From Bacillus sp. HMF5848 (lineage in GTDB: Bacteria > Bacillota > Bacilli > Bacillales > HMF5848), in the NCBI RefSeq assembly GCF_003944835.1, contig NZ_RWIV01000001.1:4453501-4517500 (forward strand): a stretch of DNA of 64,000 bases, written 5' to 3'. Position 1 is the first letter of the stretch; every line of letters starts with the position of its first letter. A model generated the notes under the pieces. That model saw nothing but the letters and a program-made list of their open reading frames with translations. It was not told the DNA's origin and did not search any database. A program made the translations under genes and the position numbers. Shown here piece after piece: positions 1-9,285 of the stretch.

Positions 1-2
1 AG

Positions 3-767
3 TTCAAAGAAGAATATCCACCCTCAGCGTGGTCCGTTACTTCCGATGATAAGCTTCAGTTAAACTTACATGCCGATGTATATAAAAACGGTACAGAAAA
101 TCCTAAATGGGCCATTGTTGTTCATGGGTATACAAGCCATGCAGGACAAATGACGAGATGGATCCGTAATTTTCATGAACAAGGTTATAATGTGTTGGCA
201 CCCGACCTTCGTGGACATGGAAAAAGTGAAGGTGCTTATATTGGTATGGGGTGGCATGACAGGTTAGATATTCTGTTATGGATTGAAGAAATCACCAAAG
301 TGGAGCCTCAAGCCGAAATTGTATTGTTTGGTATCTCCATGGGGGGCGCAACAGTTATGATGACAGCAGGCGAAGATTTACCATCCAATGTAAAAGTCAT
401 TGTTGAAGACTGTGGCTACTCTTCTGTTAGCGATGTATTTACTTATCAGTTGGATGATTTGTTTAGTTTGCCTGCATTTCCAGTTCTTAACGCTGCCAAT
501 ACTGTTACGAACATACGAGCAGGCTATGATTTGTTCAAAGCATCTGCCGTTGAGCAGGTTGCTAAAAGTAACACGCCGATACTCTTTATCCACGGAGACC
601 AAGATACGTTTGTTCCTTATGAGATGATAGATGACGTGTACGAGGCCGCGAAGGTTGAAAAGGAAAAGCTAGTAATTCCAGGAGCCGGACATGGTGAAGC
701 TGAAAAGATTGACCCTGACTTATACTGGCGAACTATTTGGGGCTTTGTTGAAAAATATATAGACTAA
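3..767 (+). CDS. Alpha/beta hydrolase, 5' end outside window
   Basis: The reading frame is open from base 3, so the true start lies upstream and about 255 C-terminal residues are seen. The alpha/beta hydrolase order is present. HGYTS forms the likely oxyanion region, followed by DLRGHGKSEG, then the nucleophile elbow GISMGG. The acid is in HGDQDTFVP and the catalytic histidine in GAGHGE near the C-terminus. It resembles the Bacillus YqkD-type serine hydrolases (family knowledge). The substrate is unknown. An intrinsic terminator follows the stop by about 10 bases, so this is the last gene of its transcript. Confidence 0.85.
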   Translation, partial: FKEEYPPSAWSVTSDDKLQLNLHADVYKNGTENPKWAIVVHGYTSHAGQMTRWIRNFHEQGYNVLAPDLRGHGKSEGAYIGMGWHDRLDILLWIEEITKVEPQAEIVLFGISMGGATVMMTAGEDLPSNVKVIVEDCGYSSVSDVFTYQLDDLFSLPAFPVLNAANTVTNIRAGYDLFKASAVEQVAKSNTPILFIHGDQDTFVPYEMIDDVYEAAKVEKEKLVIPGAGHGEAEKIDPDLYWRTIWGFVEKYID

Positions 768-777
768 TTTTTATAGA

Positions 778-807
778 GGAACTGCTCTTTACGGGCAGTT
801 CCTTTTA
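778..807 (+). terminator. Intrinsic terminator after hydrolase
   Basis: An 8-bp stem, GGAACTGC with GCAGTTCC, is followed by a short T-rich tail directly after the hydrolase stop codon. Confidence 0.8.
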
Positions 808-982
808 CTATGTTGGACGTTGGCTATAAATCCTTAAACCTGTCTATCTCCTTTGATTACACCTTACTGTTGTTAGACGGGGGGCTAAACTCATATAAAC
901 AGAACTATCAAAAAATTTAATTTTGTTTCGTTTGCCGAAATGTTATGATAGTCTTATAGTTTTTTATATGGAGGAATATATA

Positions 983-2980
983 ATGGCAAAACGACCTATT
1001 ACAGCAGAAGATTTATGTAATTTTAAATTTGTAGGCGATCCTCAGCTGTCACCAAACAGAGACAAAACCGCTTATGTGTTAACTCATGTAGATAAAGATA
1101 AGGATGGGTACTATTCTTATCTTTATGTAACAGACTTAAAAGGGGAAGGCAGACAGTTTACCTCGCACTATTCAAAAGATAGCCTAGTGAAGGACACTGC
1201 CCCAAAGTGGTCACCCGATGGAAGCTCGATTGCTTTTCGTTCAAATCGCACAGGAAAAAATCAAGTTTTTCTGTTACATACCGACGGTGGAGAAGCAATT
1301 CAACTAACTGATGTAAAACAAGGTATTAACGACTTCGTCTGGTCTCCAGATGGCAAACAGCTTGCTGTCACCATTAAAGGCGAATTAAAGCTGAACTCTG
1401 AGAAAGAGGAAGAAAACAACGACGAAAAAAGTGATGTGAAGGTTATTACGAGACTTCGTTACAAAGGCGACGGAGTTGGAATTTATAACGAGGACCGCAC
1501 GCATGTGTATGTGTTTGACATAGAAACAAAATCTTATACAAAAATTACAGAAGGTGACCATGATTTTTCTCAGCCTCGTTTCTCAACAGATGGGAAAAGC
1601 CTATTCTACATAGGTACGAAGGAAGAGGATAAAGAGTGGGGCTATCTCCCTGCTATATGGAAATACGATATAGCATCAAAGGAAGAAACACTTTTTTATC
1701 AAGGAAATGGCTATCTTCATTCACCTTCTGTATCTCCAGACGGAAAATGGCTCGCAATCGCAGGGCATACCCGAGGAGAAAGAAGTCAAGGAAATACGAA
1801 TGTTCTACTTCTATCTGTCGAAACAGGCAAACTAACAAATTTAACGGAAAGCTTTGATTATACTGTTGGAAACCTTGTAGGTGTCGATGCAAAGTATGAC
1901 ACAGCAGAGCTTCGCTTAATTTGGGACACTACTAGCTCATTCATTTACTTTAATGCTACAGTTGGTGGAGATTGTCAGCTCTATAAAGTAAATCTAGAAG
2001 GAGAGGTATCATCTGCTCTGTCACCATCTGTTGCATCTGTTACATCTTATGATATCGTAAGCGAAGATCAAGCTGTTCTTGTTCTAGCAACGCCTCATTC
2101 TACAGGTGATTTAGTAGTTCAAGACTTGAATAACGTAGACAACACGAAGAATCTTACAGACTGGAATGGAGATTTATATAACGAGGTACATTTAAGTACA
2201 CCTGAAAATTTCCAGTATAAAAGTACAGACGGATGGGATATTGAAGGTTGGATATTGAAGCCTTATGGGTATGAGGATGGTAAGAAATATCCGATGATTC
2301 TACAAATTCACGGTGGACCAGCAACAGCCTATGGAAATGGTCTACACCATGAAATGCAATTAATGGCCGCCAAAGGGTATGTTGTGCTTTACACAAATCC
2401 GAGAGGAAGCCATGGCTATGGTCATGACTTTGTAAATGCCGTTATCGGAGATTACGGTGGTATGGATTACGAGGATATTATGGCTGGTGTAAATCATGCT
2501 TTAGAAAGCTTTAATTATATAGATCATGACCAATTATTTGTGACAGGTGGCAGCTACGGTGGCTACATGACGAATGTTATCGTTACTCGTACTACTCGTT
2601 TTAAAGCAGCCGTCACACAACGTAGTATTTGTAACTGGCATAGCTTCTATGGCACAAGTGATATCGGCTTCTTCTTCACGGAGTGGCAGCATGGACATGC
2701 TGATTTATGGGATGATGTTGAAAAGCTATTGAAGCTATCACCACTTACTTATGCGCGTAATGTAAAAACACCGACACTCATTCTGCACAGCGAACAGGAT
2801 TTACGTTGTCCAATGGAGCAAGCAGAACAATGGTATATAGCTCTTAAGCGTTTAGGGGTAGAAACAAAGCTAGTGCGCTTCCCTGATGAAAACCATGATC
2901 TCTCCCGCTCTGGGAAACCGAAGCACCGCCTAGAACGTCTGCAGCATATCATTGACTGGTTTGATGATAGGCTGAACTAA
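983..2980 (+). CDS. S9 family peptidase (acylaminoacyl-peptidase/prolyl oligopeptidase type)
   Basis: A 665-residue cytosolic serine peptidase. The N-terminal two thirds is a beta-propeller with recurring SPDG blades of the TolB/WD40-like type. The C-terminal third is an alpha/beta hydrolase peptidase domain with nucleophile motif GGSYGGYM, acid in HSEQDLRCP and histidine in ENHD. The size and layout match the Bacillus YuxL group, which removes residues from short or N-acylated peptides (family knowledge). The start is set at the ATG preceded by GGAGG at about 970-975. A longer frame opening at 923 lacks a ribosome-binding site. The gene stands alone between two terminators. Confidence 0.92.
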   Translation: MAKRPITAEDLCNFKFVGDPQLSPNRDKTAYVLTHVDKDKDGYYSYLYVTDLKGEGRQFTSHYSKDSLVKDTAPKWSPDGSSIAFRSNRTGKNQVFLLHTDGGEAIQLTDVKQGINDFVWSPDGKQLAVTIKGELKLNSEKEEENNDEKSDVKVITRLRYKGDGVGIYNEDRTHVYVFDIETKSYTKITEGDHDFSQPRFSTDGKSLFYIGTKEEDKEWGYLPAIWKYDIASKEETLFYQGNGYLHSPSVSPDGKWLAIAGHTRGERSQGNTNVLLLSVETGKLTNLTESFDYTVGNLVGVDAKYDTAELRLIWDTTSSFIYFNATVGGDCQLYKVNLEGEVSSALSPSVASVTSYDIVSEDQAVLVLATPHSTGDLVVQDLNNVDNTKNLTDWNGDLYNEVHLSTPENFQYKSTDGWDIEGWILKPYGYEDGKKYPMILQIHGGPATAYGNGLHHEMQLMAAKGYVVLYTNPRGSHGYGHDFVNAVIGDYGGMDYEDIMAGVNHALESFNYIDHDQLFVTGGSYGGYMTNVIVTRTTRFKAAVTQRSICNWHSFYGTSDIGFFFTEWQHGHADLWDDVEKLLKLSPLTYARNVKTPTLILHSEQDLRCPMEQAEQWYIALKRLGVETKLVRFPDENHDLSRSGKPKHRLERLQHIIDWFDDRLN

Positions 2981-3035
2981 TAACGGATCTTAAATTATGA
3001 GTATGTCACTAGTTTAGCTTCATACTTAAGTAACG

Positions 3036-3066
3036 AAGCCACATCATTTTTAGATGTGGCTTTGTT
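3036..3066 (+). terminator. Intrinsic terminator after S9 peptidase
   Basis: The stem AGCCACATC with GATGTGGCT is followed by TTTG, about 55 bases past the peptidase stop, between two convergent genes. Confidence 0.75.
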
Positions 3067-3088
3067 GCATTCCATATGTACGAAATCA

Positions 3089-3580
3089 TTAGCGCCCCTT
3101 CACCTTATTCACAACAAGACTAATTAATGACCCTAAAGTAGCACTGCCAACAATATCAGACGGATAATGGCTACCGACCCATATTCGTGAGAAGCCTGTT
3201 AAACATGATAACGTTGTTAAAATAACTCCAAGGACTCGGTTTCGTAACATGACCGATGTTGAGAAGGCAAACATTAAGATTGTATGCTTGCTTGGAAAAG
3301 TAGAATCCTTTTTCGATGGAATAAGAATATCAACTCGGCCTTTCAAAAATGGACGAGGTTTAAAAGTAAATAATTTAATTAATGAATTAATCAAAAAAGC
3401 TAGTACAGTGGATTGTAACACTTTTATTGGTACTTTCCTTTCTGAATTGAACAGCCACATTAACAGAAAAACAAAAGCAAATATATACCTTACCTTAGTT
3501 GAAGCAAATATCATGAGAGAATCCATTACTCGGTTACGACCTGAATAGGACTGGATGAATTGAAACAATGCTTTATCCAT
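3089..3580 (-). CDS. PAP2-family phosphatase (BcrC-like undecaprenyl-diphosphatase)
   Basis: A 163-residue polytopic membrane protein with the three phosphatase signatures of the PAP2 superfamily. These are KPRPF at about residue 75, PSKHT at about residue 96 and a final SRIWVGSHYPSDI block. In BcrC-like enzymes these residues dephosphorylate undecaprenyl diphosphate to recycle the cell-wall lipid carrier and give bacitracin tolerance. PSKH replaces the commoner PSGH or PSDH. The ATG has a good AAAGGAG site upstream. It is convergent with the S9 peptidase. The specific substrate is inferred. Confidence 0.82.
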   Translation of the reverse strand: MDKALFQFIQSYSGRNRVMDSLMIFASTKVRYIFAFVFLLMWLFNSERKVPIKVLQSTVLAFLINSLIKLFTFKPRPFLKGRVDILIPSKKDSTFPSKHTILMFAFSTSVMLRNRVLGVILTTLSCLTGFSRIWVGSHYPSDIVGSATLGSLISLVVNKVKGR

Positions 3581-3589
3581 ATAAGCTAC

Positions 3590-3946
3590 TCCTTTAACAA
3601 CATCTGTTCATGTTATTATGTCATTTAATTATCTATCCAATTCAATCCCAACCGGTATTACATATAGATGAAGCGTCAAAATAGTTATCAAAAGTTCTTG
3701 TATATTTACAGAACGAAAGAGATTATCATGCGTATGTATAAAGTTCTAAAATACAAAAGACTAGTGGTAATTAAGTAGTAAAAAAGCATGACCGTAGGAC
3801 ATGCTTTTTCGTGTGCATCTAGTTAGTAAAGGTCTTTTGATTAGCTTCTTCTCTTAGGAATTAAAGAAAAACATGTATACTCGCTTTAGGCTCTTGAGTA
3901 ATTTCCTTTATATCCACTTCCGTACGGTCACCTGCTAAACTACTTT
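3590..3946. other. Intergenic region with decayed coding continuation
   Basis: No complete gene is seen. Bases 3780-3811 form a terminator hairpin. Bases 3861-3958 on the minus strand read as a sensible peptide in the frame one base off the FbpB-like gene and look like its displaced C-terminus. Confidence 0.5.
3780..3811 (-). terminator. Bidirectional intrinsic terminator
   Basis: A stem AAAAAGCATG with CATGCTTTTT has A and T runs on both sides, so it can stop transcripts from either direction. It lies downstream of the FbpB-like gene on the minus strand. Confidence 0.75.
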
Positions 3947-4123
3947 CTAGTTGATTTCATTCAACAAGTCCTCGTTAGAATTTCCTTTCAAATTGTCCCC
4001 CATATCATTGTGATGCTTACCTTCAATTCGTATTTCAATTTTTTCGATAGCGTCTTTATCCTTTAAAAGTTCCTGTTTATTTTTTTCAATTAAATCATAA
4101 AATGATGTTTTAAATTTTCTCAT
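3947..4123 (-). CDS. FbpB-family small basic protein
   Basis: A 58-residue open frame starting MRKFKTSFYDLIEKNK, with a strong GGGAGGG ribosome-binding site. The start resembles the Bacillus FbpB family: a basic N-terminus, then SFxxLIxxNKxELLKDK and a charged helix (family knowledge). FbpB proteins are Fur-regulated helpers of the iron-sparing small RNA FsrA. No clear Fur box is visible here. The tail after about residue 40 is longer than usual, and the stop falls inside what appears to be continuing coding sequence in the neighbouring frame. The gene may therefore be frameshifted. Confidence 0.7.
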   Translation of the reverse strand: MRKFKTSFYDLIEKNKQELLKDKDAIEKIEIRIEGKHHNDMGDNLKGNSNEDLLNEIN

Positions 4124-4188
4124 CGTGGTTCTCTCCCTCCCATAAGTATGATATATTCATACCTTTATCCTGCTAAGGAGCGAGTCTT

Positions 4189-4230
4189 TAAAAACAAAAA
4201 GACCTCTACCCAAAACAGGTAAAGGTCTTG
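4189..4230 (-). terminator. Minus-strand intrinsic terminator
   Basis: Arms GACCT-c-TACC and GGTA-a-AGGTC pair across a short loop. On the minus strand the hairpin is followed by a T-rich run. It could end the transcript of the TauE/SafE gene, although 320 bases separate them. Confidence 0.6.
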
Positions 4231-4554
4231 CTAACAACGAAAATTTGCCAATAAAGCCGAGAGATGAACTCTGTAATGACGACTTTACTGTAAAAGCTAC
4301 TCCCCTTTATTAAAAAGGCTAAATATTCAATTTATATTTTAATAATACCGTACTTTTCAAAACATGTCTATCAAATAAAACTTGTAATATAATCCACTAG
4401 AAAGTTGACTTGGCGGCTCACCTTTTTTTACAAAACCTATCCTTCTACCATAAGAACATGTGGCCTAACTATCGGGACATTTTTTGTCCATCGTATAATT
4501 ACATGCAGATTTTAGGCAAAGTTACTTTCATTCATGTCTGTCTCATCCTATTGA
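4231..4554. other. Intergenic region, no gene recognised
   Basis: This AT-rich stretch lies between the TauE/SafE gene and its likely terminator. A small inverted repeat GGACA with TGTCC lies near 4480-4492. No open frame has a ribosome-binding site. Confidence 0.4.
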
Positions 4555-5277
4555 TTACAATAATCCTAAACTTTCAGTTAATAAATATACTCCTGTAAAC
4601 AATAAAATGATATACGTGAGAATACGAAAAGTATCTTGATTAATCCTTCTAAAAAGAAGTTGTCCTAAATACAACCCTGCAAATACTAAGGGCAATGCCC
4701 ATACACTTGATATCCATACTGTCTTAGTTGTACCCGCAAAAACAACTTGGATTATTAAACTAACAAAGTATATGAATAAATAAAAGGCAAGTGTAGTGCC
4801 TCTTAATTTTTCCTTATGAGTATTTGTGCCTGAAAAATATAATAACAGTGGCGGTCCGGGCATACCTATACTTGTTGTAAGTGAGCCTGAGAGTCCACCA
4901 ACAATTATGTCTCTTATTTTATTTTGGTTAATTCGAAACTTAAGAATAAGCATAAATGTTAATAATAAGATAATAAGGCTTACTCCCATCTTTAATCCGT
5001 TTATATCTATTAACAAGAAAATAACAATTCCTACTGGTAACCCTGTAACACTTCCTACCAGTAATCTTTTAAGGATTTGAAAATCAATATCCTTTCTAAT
5101 TTTCCTTATTAATGCACTAGATATTATTAAAGACAATATCAAATTTATTTGAATTGCCTCAAATGGTTCAAATAGTAGAAGTAAAAAGGGAGTAGCCAAA
5201 ATTGAAAAGCCGAACCCTGTACTCGTTTGAAGTATGGAAGCAACTAAAATAATTATAATAAATGCTACTGTCTCCAT
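4555..5277 (-). CDS. TauE/SafE (TSUP) family anion exporter
   Basis: A 240-residue integral membrane protein with about eight hydrophobic segments. The opening QTSTGFGFSILATPFLLLL and the central SGSLTTSIGMPGPPLLLY are the two half-repeats typical of TauE/SafE permeases. Members move sulfite, sulfonates or other small organic anions across the membrane. The substrate here is unknown. The ATG is preceded by GGGGAG at good spacing. Length matches the family. It is monocistronic by context. Confidence 0.85.
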   Translation of the reverse strand: METVAFIIIILVASILQTSTGFGFSILATPFLLLLFEPFEAIQINLILSLIISSALIRKIRKDIDFQILKRLLVGSVTGLPVGIVIFLLIDINGLKMGVSLIILLLTFMLILKFRINQNKIRDIIVGGLSGSLTTSIGMPGPPLLLYFSGTNTHKEKLRGTTLAFYLFIYFVSLIIQVVFAGTTKTVWISSVWALPLVFAGLYLGQLLFRRINQDTFRILTYIILLFTGVYLLTESLGLL

Positions 5278-5529
5278 AAAATACTGCTCCCCTAATACAT
5301 CATTCTCTAAAAAAGGTTATGGTTTTAATGTCAAAAAAATAAAGATACCTTTGAAATTGCAAGTATCCCTTCTAATCTATTTTATCATTTCACTAATTGT
5401 TTAACTATCTATAGTCGGGCTTTTTACTTTGACTCTAATTTTGGTGTTCAGTTTATTTTAATGAGAGTTTTGATTCGCTCTTCAAAATAAGGTATATTTG
5501 AAATAAAAATCAACTCTCTACTTAAGGTT

Positions 5530-6246
5530 GTGATTAACATACGTATTAATAAATATATTAGCGAGTCTGGAAAAACATCTAGGCGCGGTGCAGATAAATT
5601 AATTAATGAAGGAAAAGTAACAATAAATGGGAAACTTGCACAAATAGGTAGCCAAGTTGAACCCGGGGATGATGTTCGAGTAAGTGGAGAGCCTATTCGA
5701 ATAGCTAAAAACAATGTTTATATCGCTCTAAATAAACCTGTAGGCATCACAAGCACAACAGAGAGACATATAAAGGGGAACATTATTGACTTAGTTAATC
5801 ATCCGTTAAGAATATTTCACATCGGTCGGCTAGATAAAGAATCAGAAGGTTTAATACTACTCACGAATGATGGCGATATTGTTAACGAAATTTTACGTGC
5901 GGAAAATAAGCATGAAAAGGAATATATTGTATCAGTAGACAAACCGATAACCTCTGATTTTTTAAAGAAAATGTCAGACGGTGTTGAAATATTAGATACA
6001 GTCACACTTCCATGTGAGGTAAAGCAACTATCAAAGTTTGAATTTCAAATCATTTTAACACAAGGGTTAAATCGACAAATTCGACGCATGTGTGCGGCAT
6101 TAGGTTATAAAGTTTATAGACTACAAAGAACGCGAATTATGAACATACATTTAGGTAACCTTGCCCCTGGACAATGGAGAGATTTAACAATAAAAGAGCG
6201 CACACAATTATTTAAAGAGCTAAACTATGAGCCGAGAGAATGGTGA
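5530..6246 (+). CDS. rluF: 23S rRNA pseudouridine(2604) synthase RluF
   Basis: A 238-residue protein with an N-terminal S4 RNA-binding domain (about residues 3-60) and an RsuA/RluF-type pseudouridine synthase domain. The catalytic aspartate is in [14 protein letters not shown], and HEKEY and [10 protein letters not shown] are conserved RluF blocks. RluF isomerises U2604 in 23S rRNA. The start is GTG; the only upstream purine stretch, TTAAGG, is close, so initiation looks weak. It is an accessory rRNA modifier, unlinked in function to its neighbours. Confidence 0.88.
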   Translation: MINIRINKYISESGKTSRRGADKLINEGKVTINGKLAQIGSQVEPGDDVRVSGEPIRIAKNNVYIALNKPVGITSTTERHIKGNIIDLVNHPLRIFHIGRLDKESEGLILLTNDGDIVNEILRAENKHEKEYIVSVDKPITSDFLKKMSDGVEILDTVTLPCEVKQLSKFEFQIILTQGLNRQIRRMCAALGYKVYRLQRTRIMNIHLGNLAPGQWRDLTIKERTQLFKELNYEPREW

Positions 6247-6296
6247 AAAACATTAAAGAACTTACATAGAATCATACACTGATTCGTATTCAAATC

Positions 6297-6326
6297 GGAG
6301 GGCTTGCGTTCTAATATTAGCCCTCC
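6297..6326 (+). terminator. Weak hairpin after rluF
   Basis: GGAGGGCT pairs with AGCCCTCC about 50 bases after the rluF stop. There is no T-run, only C/T-rich sequence, so terminator function is uncertain. Confidence 0.4.
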
Positions 6327-6398
6327 CCCTCCTTCTTACTAAAAAGGTAATAGCATCAATCGATTCGTCTCCTTCTGCTCCCTTACATCATCTTCCAT

Positions 6399-6431
6399 GG
6401 CAGAGTGAGAACCGTCCCCATGCATCCTATG
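6399..6431. repeat. 33-base dispersed repeat, copy 1
   Basis: These 33 bases recur exactly at 9533-9565 in the same orientation. The core GAGAACCGTCCCCATGCATC is not coding. This copy overlaps the last codons of the response-regulator gene on the minus strand. Confidence 0.9.
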
Positions 6432-7089
6432 ATTCTACTAAATTCTCTTCCTTAGCTTTTAAGATAGCTTGCACACGGTCCGTTACTTCTAACTTGGAAT
6501 ATATCGTTGAAATATAATTTTTCACAGTACCTTCTGTTAAATAAAGTTCACGTGCAATTTTCCGATTATCTTTTCCACTTACAAGAAGCTGTAACACATC
6601 CGTCTCTCTTTGTGTGAGGCCATAGTTATGCTTCTCCGATTTTTGTTTAATAGGGTTAGATGCTGATATTCCACTTGTCCATTCTGTTACCATCTGCTTG
6701 GCGAGCTCCTGTGGAATTAAAGTTCCTCCACTATGGACTATACGAATACTTGATGCTAAATCCTCTGGTTGCATAGCCTTTAGTAAATAGCCATCAGCGC
6801 CTGCCCCTAAAGCCTCTTTAACATAGTCCATATCATGAAAAGTCGTAAGCATGATAACACTGGATTTATGCCCTAGTTGCTTAATATGTCGCAATGCCTC
6901 TATCCCAGTCATTTCTGGCATGTGAATATCCATTAATATTACATCAGGTTGGTGTTTTTTATACAAATCGATGGCTTCTAAACCGTTAGAAGCTAAACCA
7001 ACAACATCGATGTCTTTCTCCCCCTTCAAAACAATTCGTAAACTGCCGCGAATTAAATCCTGATCGTCAACAATTAATACTTTAATCAT
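6427..7089 (-). CDS. NarL/FixJ-family response regulator
   Basis: A 220-residue DNA-binding response regulator. The receiver domain has the acidic pair VDDQ near the start, phospho-acceptor aspartate in LMDIHMP (about residue 54), the TTF switch and the K of LLKA. The C-terminal LuxR-type helix-turn-helix reads LTQRETDVLQLLVSGKDNRKIA. The ATG lies four bases after the kinase stop; an in-frame TTG at 7101 is the alternative. It pairs with the adjacent histidine kinase. Targets are unknown, but the divergent CPBP protease gene is an obvious candidate (inference). Confidence 0.9.
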   Translation of the reverse strand: MIKVLIVDDQDLIRGSLRIVLKGEKDIDVVGLASNGLEAIDLYKKHQPDVILMDIHMPEMTGIEALRHIKQLGHKSSVIMLTTFHDMDYVKEALGAGADGYLLKAMQPEDLASSIRIVHSGGTLIPQELAKQMVTEWTSGISASNPIKQKSEKHNYGLTQRETDVLQLLVSGKDNRKIARELYLTEGTVKNYISTIYSKLEVTDRVQAILKAKEENLVES

Positions 7090-7093
7090 GGCT

Positions 7094-8266
7094 TTATCCA
7101 ACCTTTCTATACTTTAATGGCAACTGGCAATGCACTGTAGTTCCAATATTTTCACCAGATTTTATTTCTAACTCCCCATGATAAGCGTCAATTCGTTCGC
7201 GCATTTTAGTTAATCCGTATCCATATTGAAGATTCTCTGTACCGCGACCATTATCATGTATAGTCAAGCTAATTTGATTCGACTGAAGAGTAAGTGTAAT
7301 TTGAATCTGATTAGCTCCTCCATGACGTTTTGCATTAGTTAAAGATTCCTGCATACATCTTACAAATATCATCTTAATAGGCAAAGGTACCACTACATCC
7401 GCTCCGACATGATTAAAATCAATTTTTGTCCCCGTATATAAAGCAAATTCTTCTGCTATTTTATTAAGCTTTATTAATAATGGCTCCTCATCTGCCAAAG
7501 GTACGATATGGTGGATTTGCTCACGAACTTCATCTAATCCTTTGCTTGCGGCATCTCTTAACTGCTTCAAGCTCATCTGCGCTTCATCAGGTTCTGTTTT
7601 CACCAAATAGGAGACAGCATCCAAACCCATAATAACCGACGTCAGTGTATGGCCAACGGTATCATGTAATTCCCGTGCTAGTCGGTTGCGTTCTTCTAAT
7701 AACGTTATAGTCTCTACTTGTTTTGCATATTGTTCAAGTACTTGACGTTGTTGTTCATTTTCATCTAATAGGTGTTGCATCTTTTGTTGGACATGTATTA
7801 TTTTCCAAATAATGCACCCCAATCCGAAGAAGAGAAATCCTTCTAAAATAGCAAGATTAAAGGAGGATAATGGTGTAACTAGTGCCATCGTAATAGACGG
7901 AATGATTGAGAACCAAATCCATAGTGGCACCCTAAGTCTTACAGTATGTATTTGAGCAGCAGCACACATAGCTGGAATCGCAATATAAGAAAAGTATTTT
8001 CCTATTTCATAAGAACTATATAGGAGGAATAACCCACTAAGAGTCAGTTCGAGAACGGGATAAATCCATTTGTTCATTCGTTCACTTTTTAACCATATAA
8101 GTTGAGGAATAACCCCCGCTATGAGGGCAGAAAAAAATAATAGATAGCTGTTTTCAATTTCACTCTGATAGAAAAAGACCAGCACAATCCAATGCATTAG
8201 GACCCAAATCATTCTTGTGTAAAATAAAACACGGTGTCCCCAGTGAGAACCTATAAGGCTAGACAT
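7094..8266 (-). CDS. DesK/NarX-type sensor histidine kinase
   Basis: A 390-residue sensor with about five N-terminal membrane segments and almost no extracellular domain. A coiled-coil linker (about 160-190) leads to a HisKA_3 dimerisation domain with phospho-histidine in ARELHDTVGH (about residue 200). The ATPase domain has QESLTNAKRHG (N box) and DNGRG (G1). The layout suggests sensing within the membrane, as in DesK or LiaS. The start is the ATG at 8266 with an upstream GGGGGA. The in-frame GTG at 8290 has no spaced Shine-Dalgarno. It is translationally linked to the regulator. Confidence 0.9.
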   Translation of the reverse strand: MSSLIGSHWGHRVLFYTRMIWVLMHWIVLVFFYQSEIENSYLLFFSALIAGVIPQLIWLKSERMNKWIYPVLELTLSGLFLLYSSYEIGKYFSYIAIPAMCAAAQIHTVRLRVPLWIWFSIIPSITMALVTPLSSFNLAILEGFLFFGLGCIIWKIIHVQQKMQHLLDENEQQRQVLEQYAKQVETITLLEERNRLARELHDTVGHTLTSVIMGLDAVSYLVKTEPDEAQMSLKQLRDAASKGLDEVREQIHHIVPLADEEPLLIKLNKIAEEFALYTGTKIDFNHVGADVVVPLPIKMIFVRCMQESLTNAKRHGGANQIQITLTLQSNQISLTIHDNGRGTENLQYGYGLTKMRERIDAYHGELEIKSGENIGTTVHCQLPLKYRKVG

Positions 8267-8456
8267 ATTGGTAAAATCCCCCTTCCACACTCCTTCTGAT
8301 TATACAAAATTTTTAGATAGTTGTGTGTAATTTAAAAAGTCATATATGACTTTCTTGGAAAATACCTTACTGTAGGCACTACGCCTTATTACCTTCTATT
8401 TTGCATAATAACAGTAGAATTAAAAAAATCACAAAGCTTAAAGGAGAAATGGAGCC

Positions 8457-9245
8457 ATGAAAAAACTACAATTATTTTTTAAGAATCATCCTTTTATATT
8501 TGCATTCTTCGTATTGATTATGAGTCGTATTGCTGGATTAGTCACAGTTAGCTTAATACAAATGGTTAGACCAGACTGGACTATCGCTAGTGAACTTGGC
8601 TGGTTATTGATGGTTATCTATGCGGGGACGGTTGTTAGTCTAGTATATTGGGCTGATGTTGCTGACGAAATAGGTCTTAGGAAACCTACTTCAAAAAAAG
8701 AATGGTTGTATTATATCCCTTTCTTATCTATACCGTTATTCATTTTATCGATTAATGGAGTTTCTAGCTGGGGCTTTACGCAAAATATGTTACTCTTAAT
8801 GGCTGCTATTGGCGTAGCAGTAAATGAGGAAGTATTGTTTAGAGGGTTATTACTTCGAGGATTTATGAAATGGGGACCTTGGGTTGCTATTTTCGTTCCG
8901 AGTTTGCTGTTTGCACTAGTTCACTCCACTAATGTTTTTGTAGGAGGGGACCCGACGTTTGCCGTTTTCCAGACTATTTGGACGCTTGCAGCGGGAGTTT
9001 TACTATCTGCAATTAGACTACGTGCTAACAGTCTATATCCGGTCATACTGTTACACATCTTAATAGATGGCGTTGAATACTTCTCAACAGGTGAATTTGG
9101 CGTTCATTCAGAAGCATTCCCTATCATTACTCTTGCACTGTTTTCTGCGTTAAATGCCATTCTGGCTATATATGCTGTTATTCTTTTCTATAAAAAACAG
9201 TACCATAAAAACCAAGCAGTTGCTGAAAATACAAACGTTATTTAA
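8457..9245 (+). CDS. CPBP-family intramembrane glutamic protease
   Basis: A 262-residue polytopic membrane protein with the CAAX/bacteriocin-processing (Abi) signature. NEEVLFRG carries the paired glutamates and arginine, LFALVHS gives the second histidine motif and LLHILIDG the third. Family members cleave membrane proteins or prenylated peptides, and several give self-immunity to bacteriocins. The ATG has GGAG upstream. It is divergent from the two-component pair across about 190 bases, so joint regulation is plausible but unproven. Confidence 0.88.
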   Translation: MKKLQLFFKNHPFIFAFFVLIMSRIAGLVTVSLIQMVRPDWTIASELGWLLMVIYAGTVVSLVYWADVADEIGLRKPTSKKEWLYYIPFLSIPLFILSINGVSSWGFTQNMLLLMAAIGVAVNEEVLFRGLLLRGFMKWGPWVAIFVPSLLFALVHSTNVFVGGDPTFAVFQTIWTLAAGVLLSAIRLRANSLYPVILLHILIDGVEYFSTGEFGVHSEAFPIITLALFSALNAILAIYAVILFYKKQYHKNQAVAENTNVI

Positions 9246-9251
9246 AACTTT

Positions 9252-9285
9252 GGAGAGAAGACAATTGTCTTCTCTCCTAAATATT
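9252..9285 (+). terminator. Perfect 26-base palindrome, likely terminator
   Basis: Bases 9252-9277 are a perfect inverted repeat centred on ACAATTGT, lying just after the CPBP stop codon. The tail is only moderately T-rich. Confidence 0.65.
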
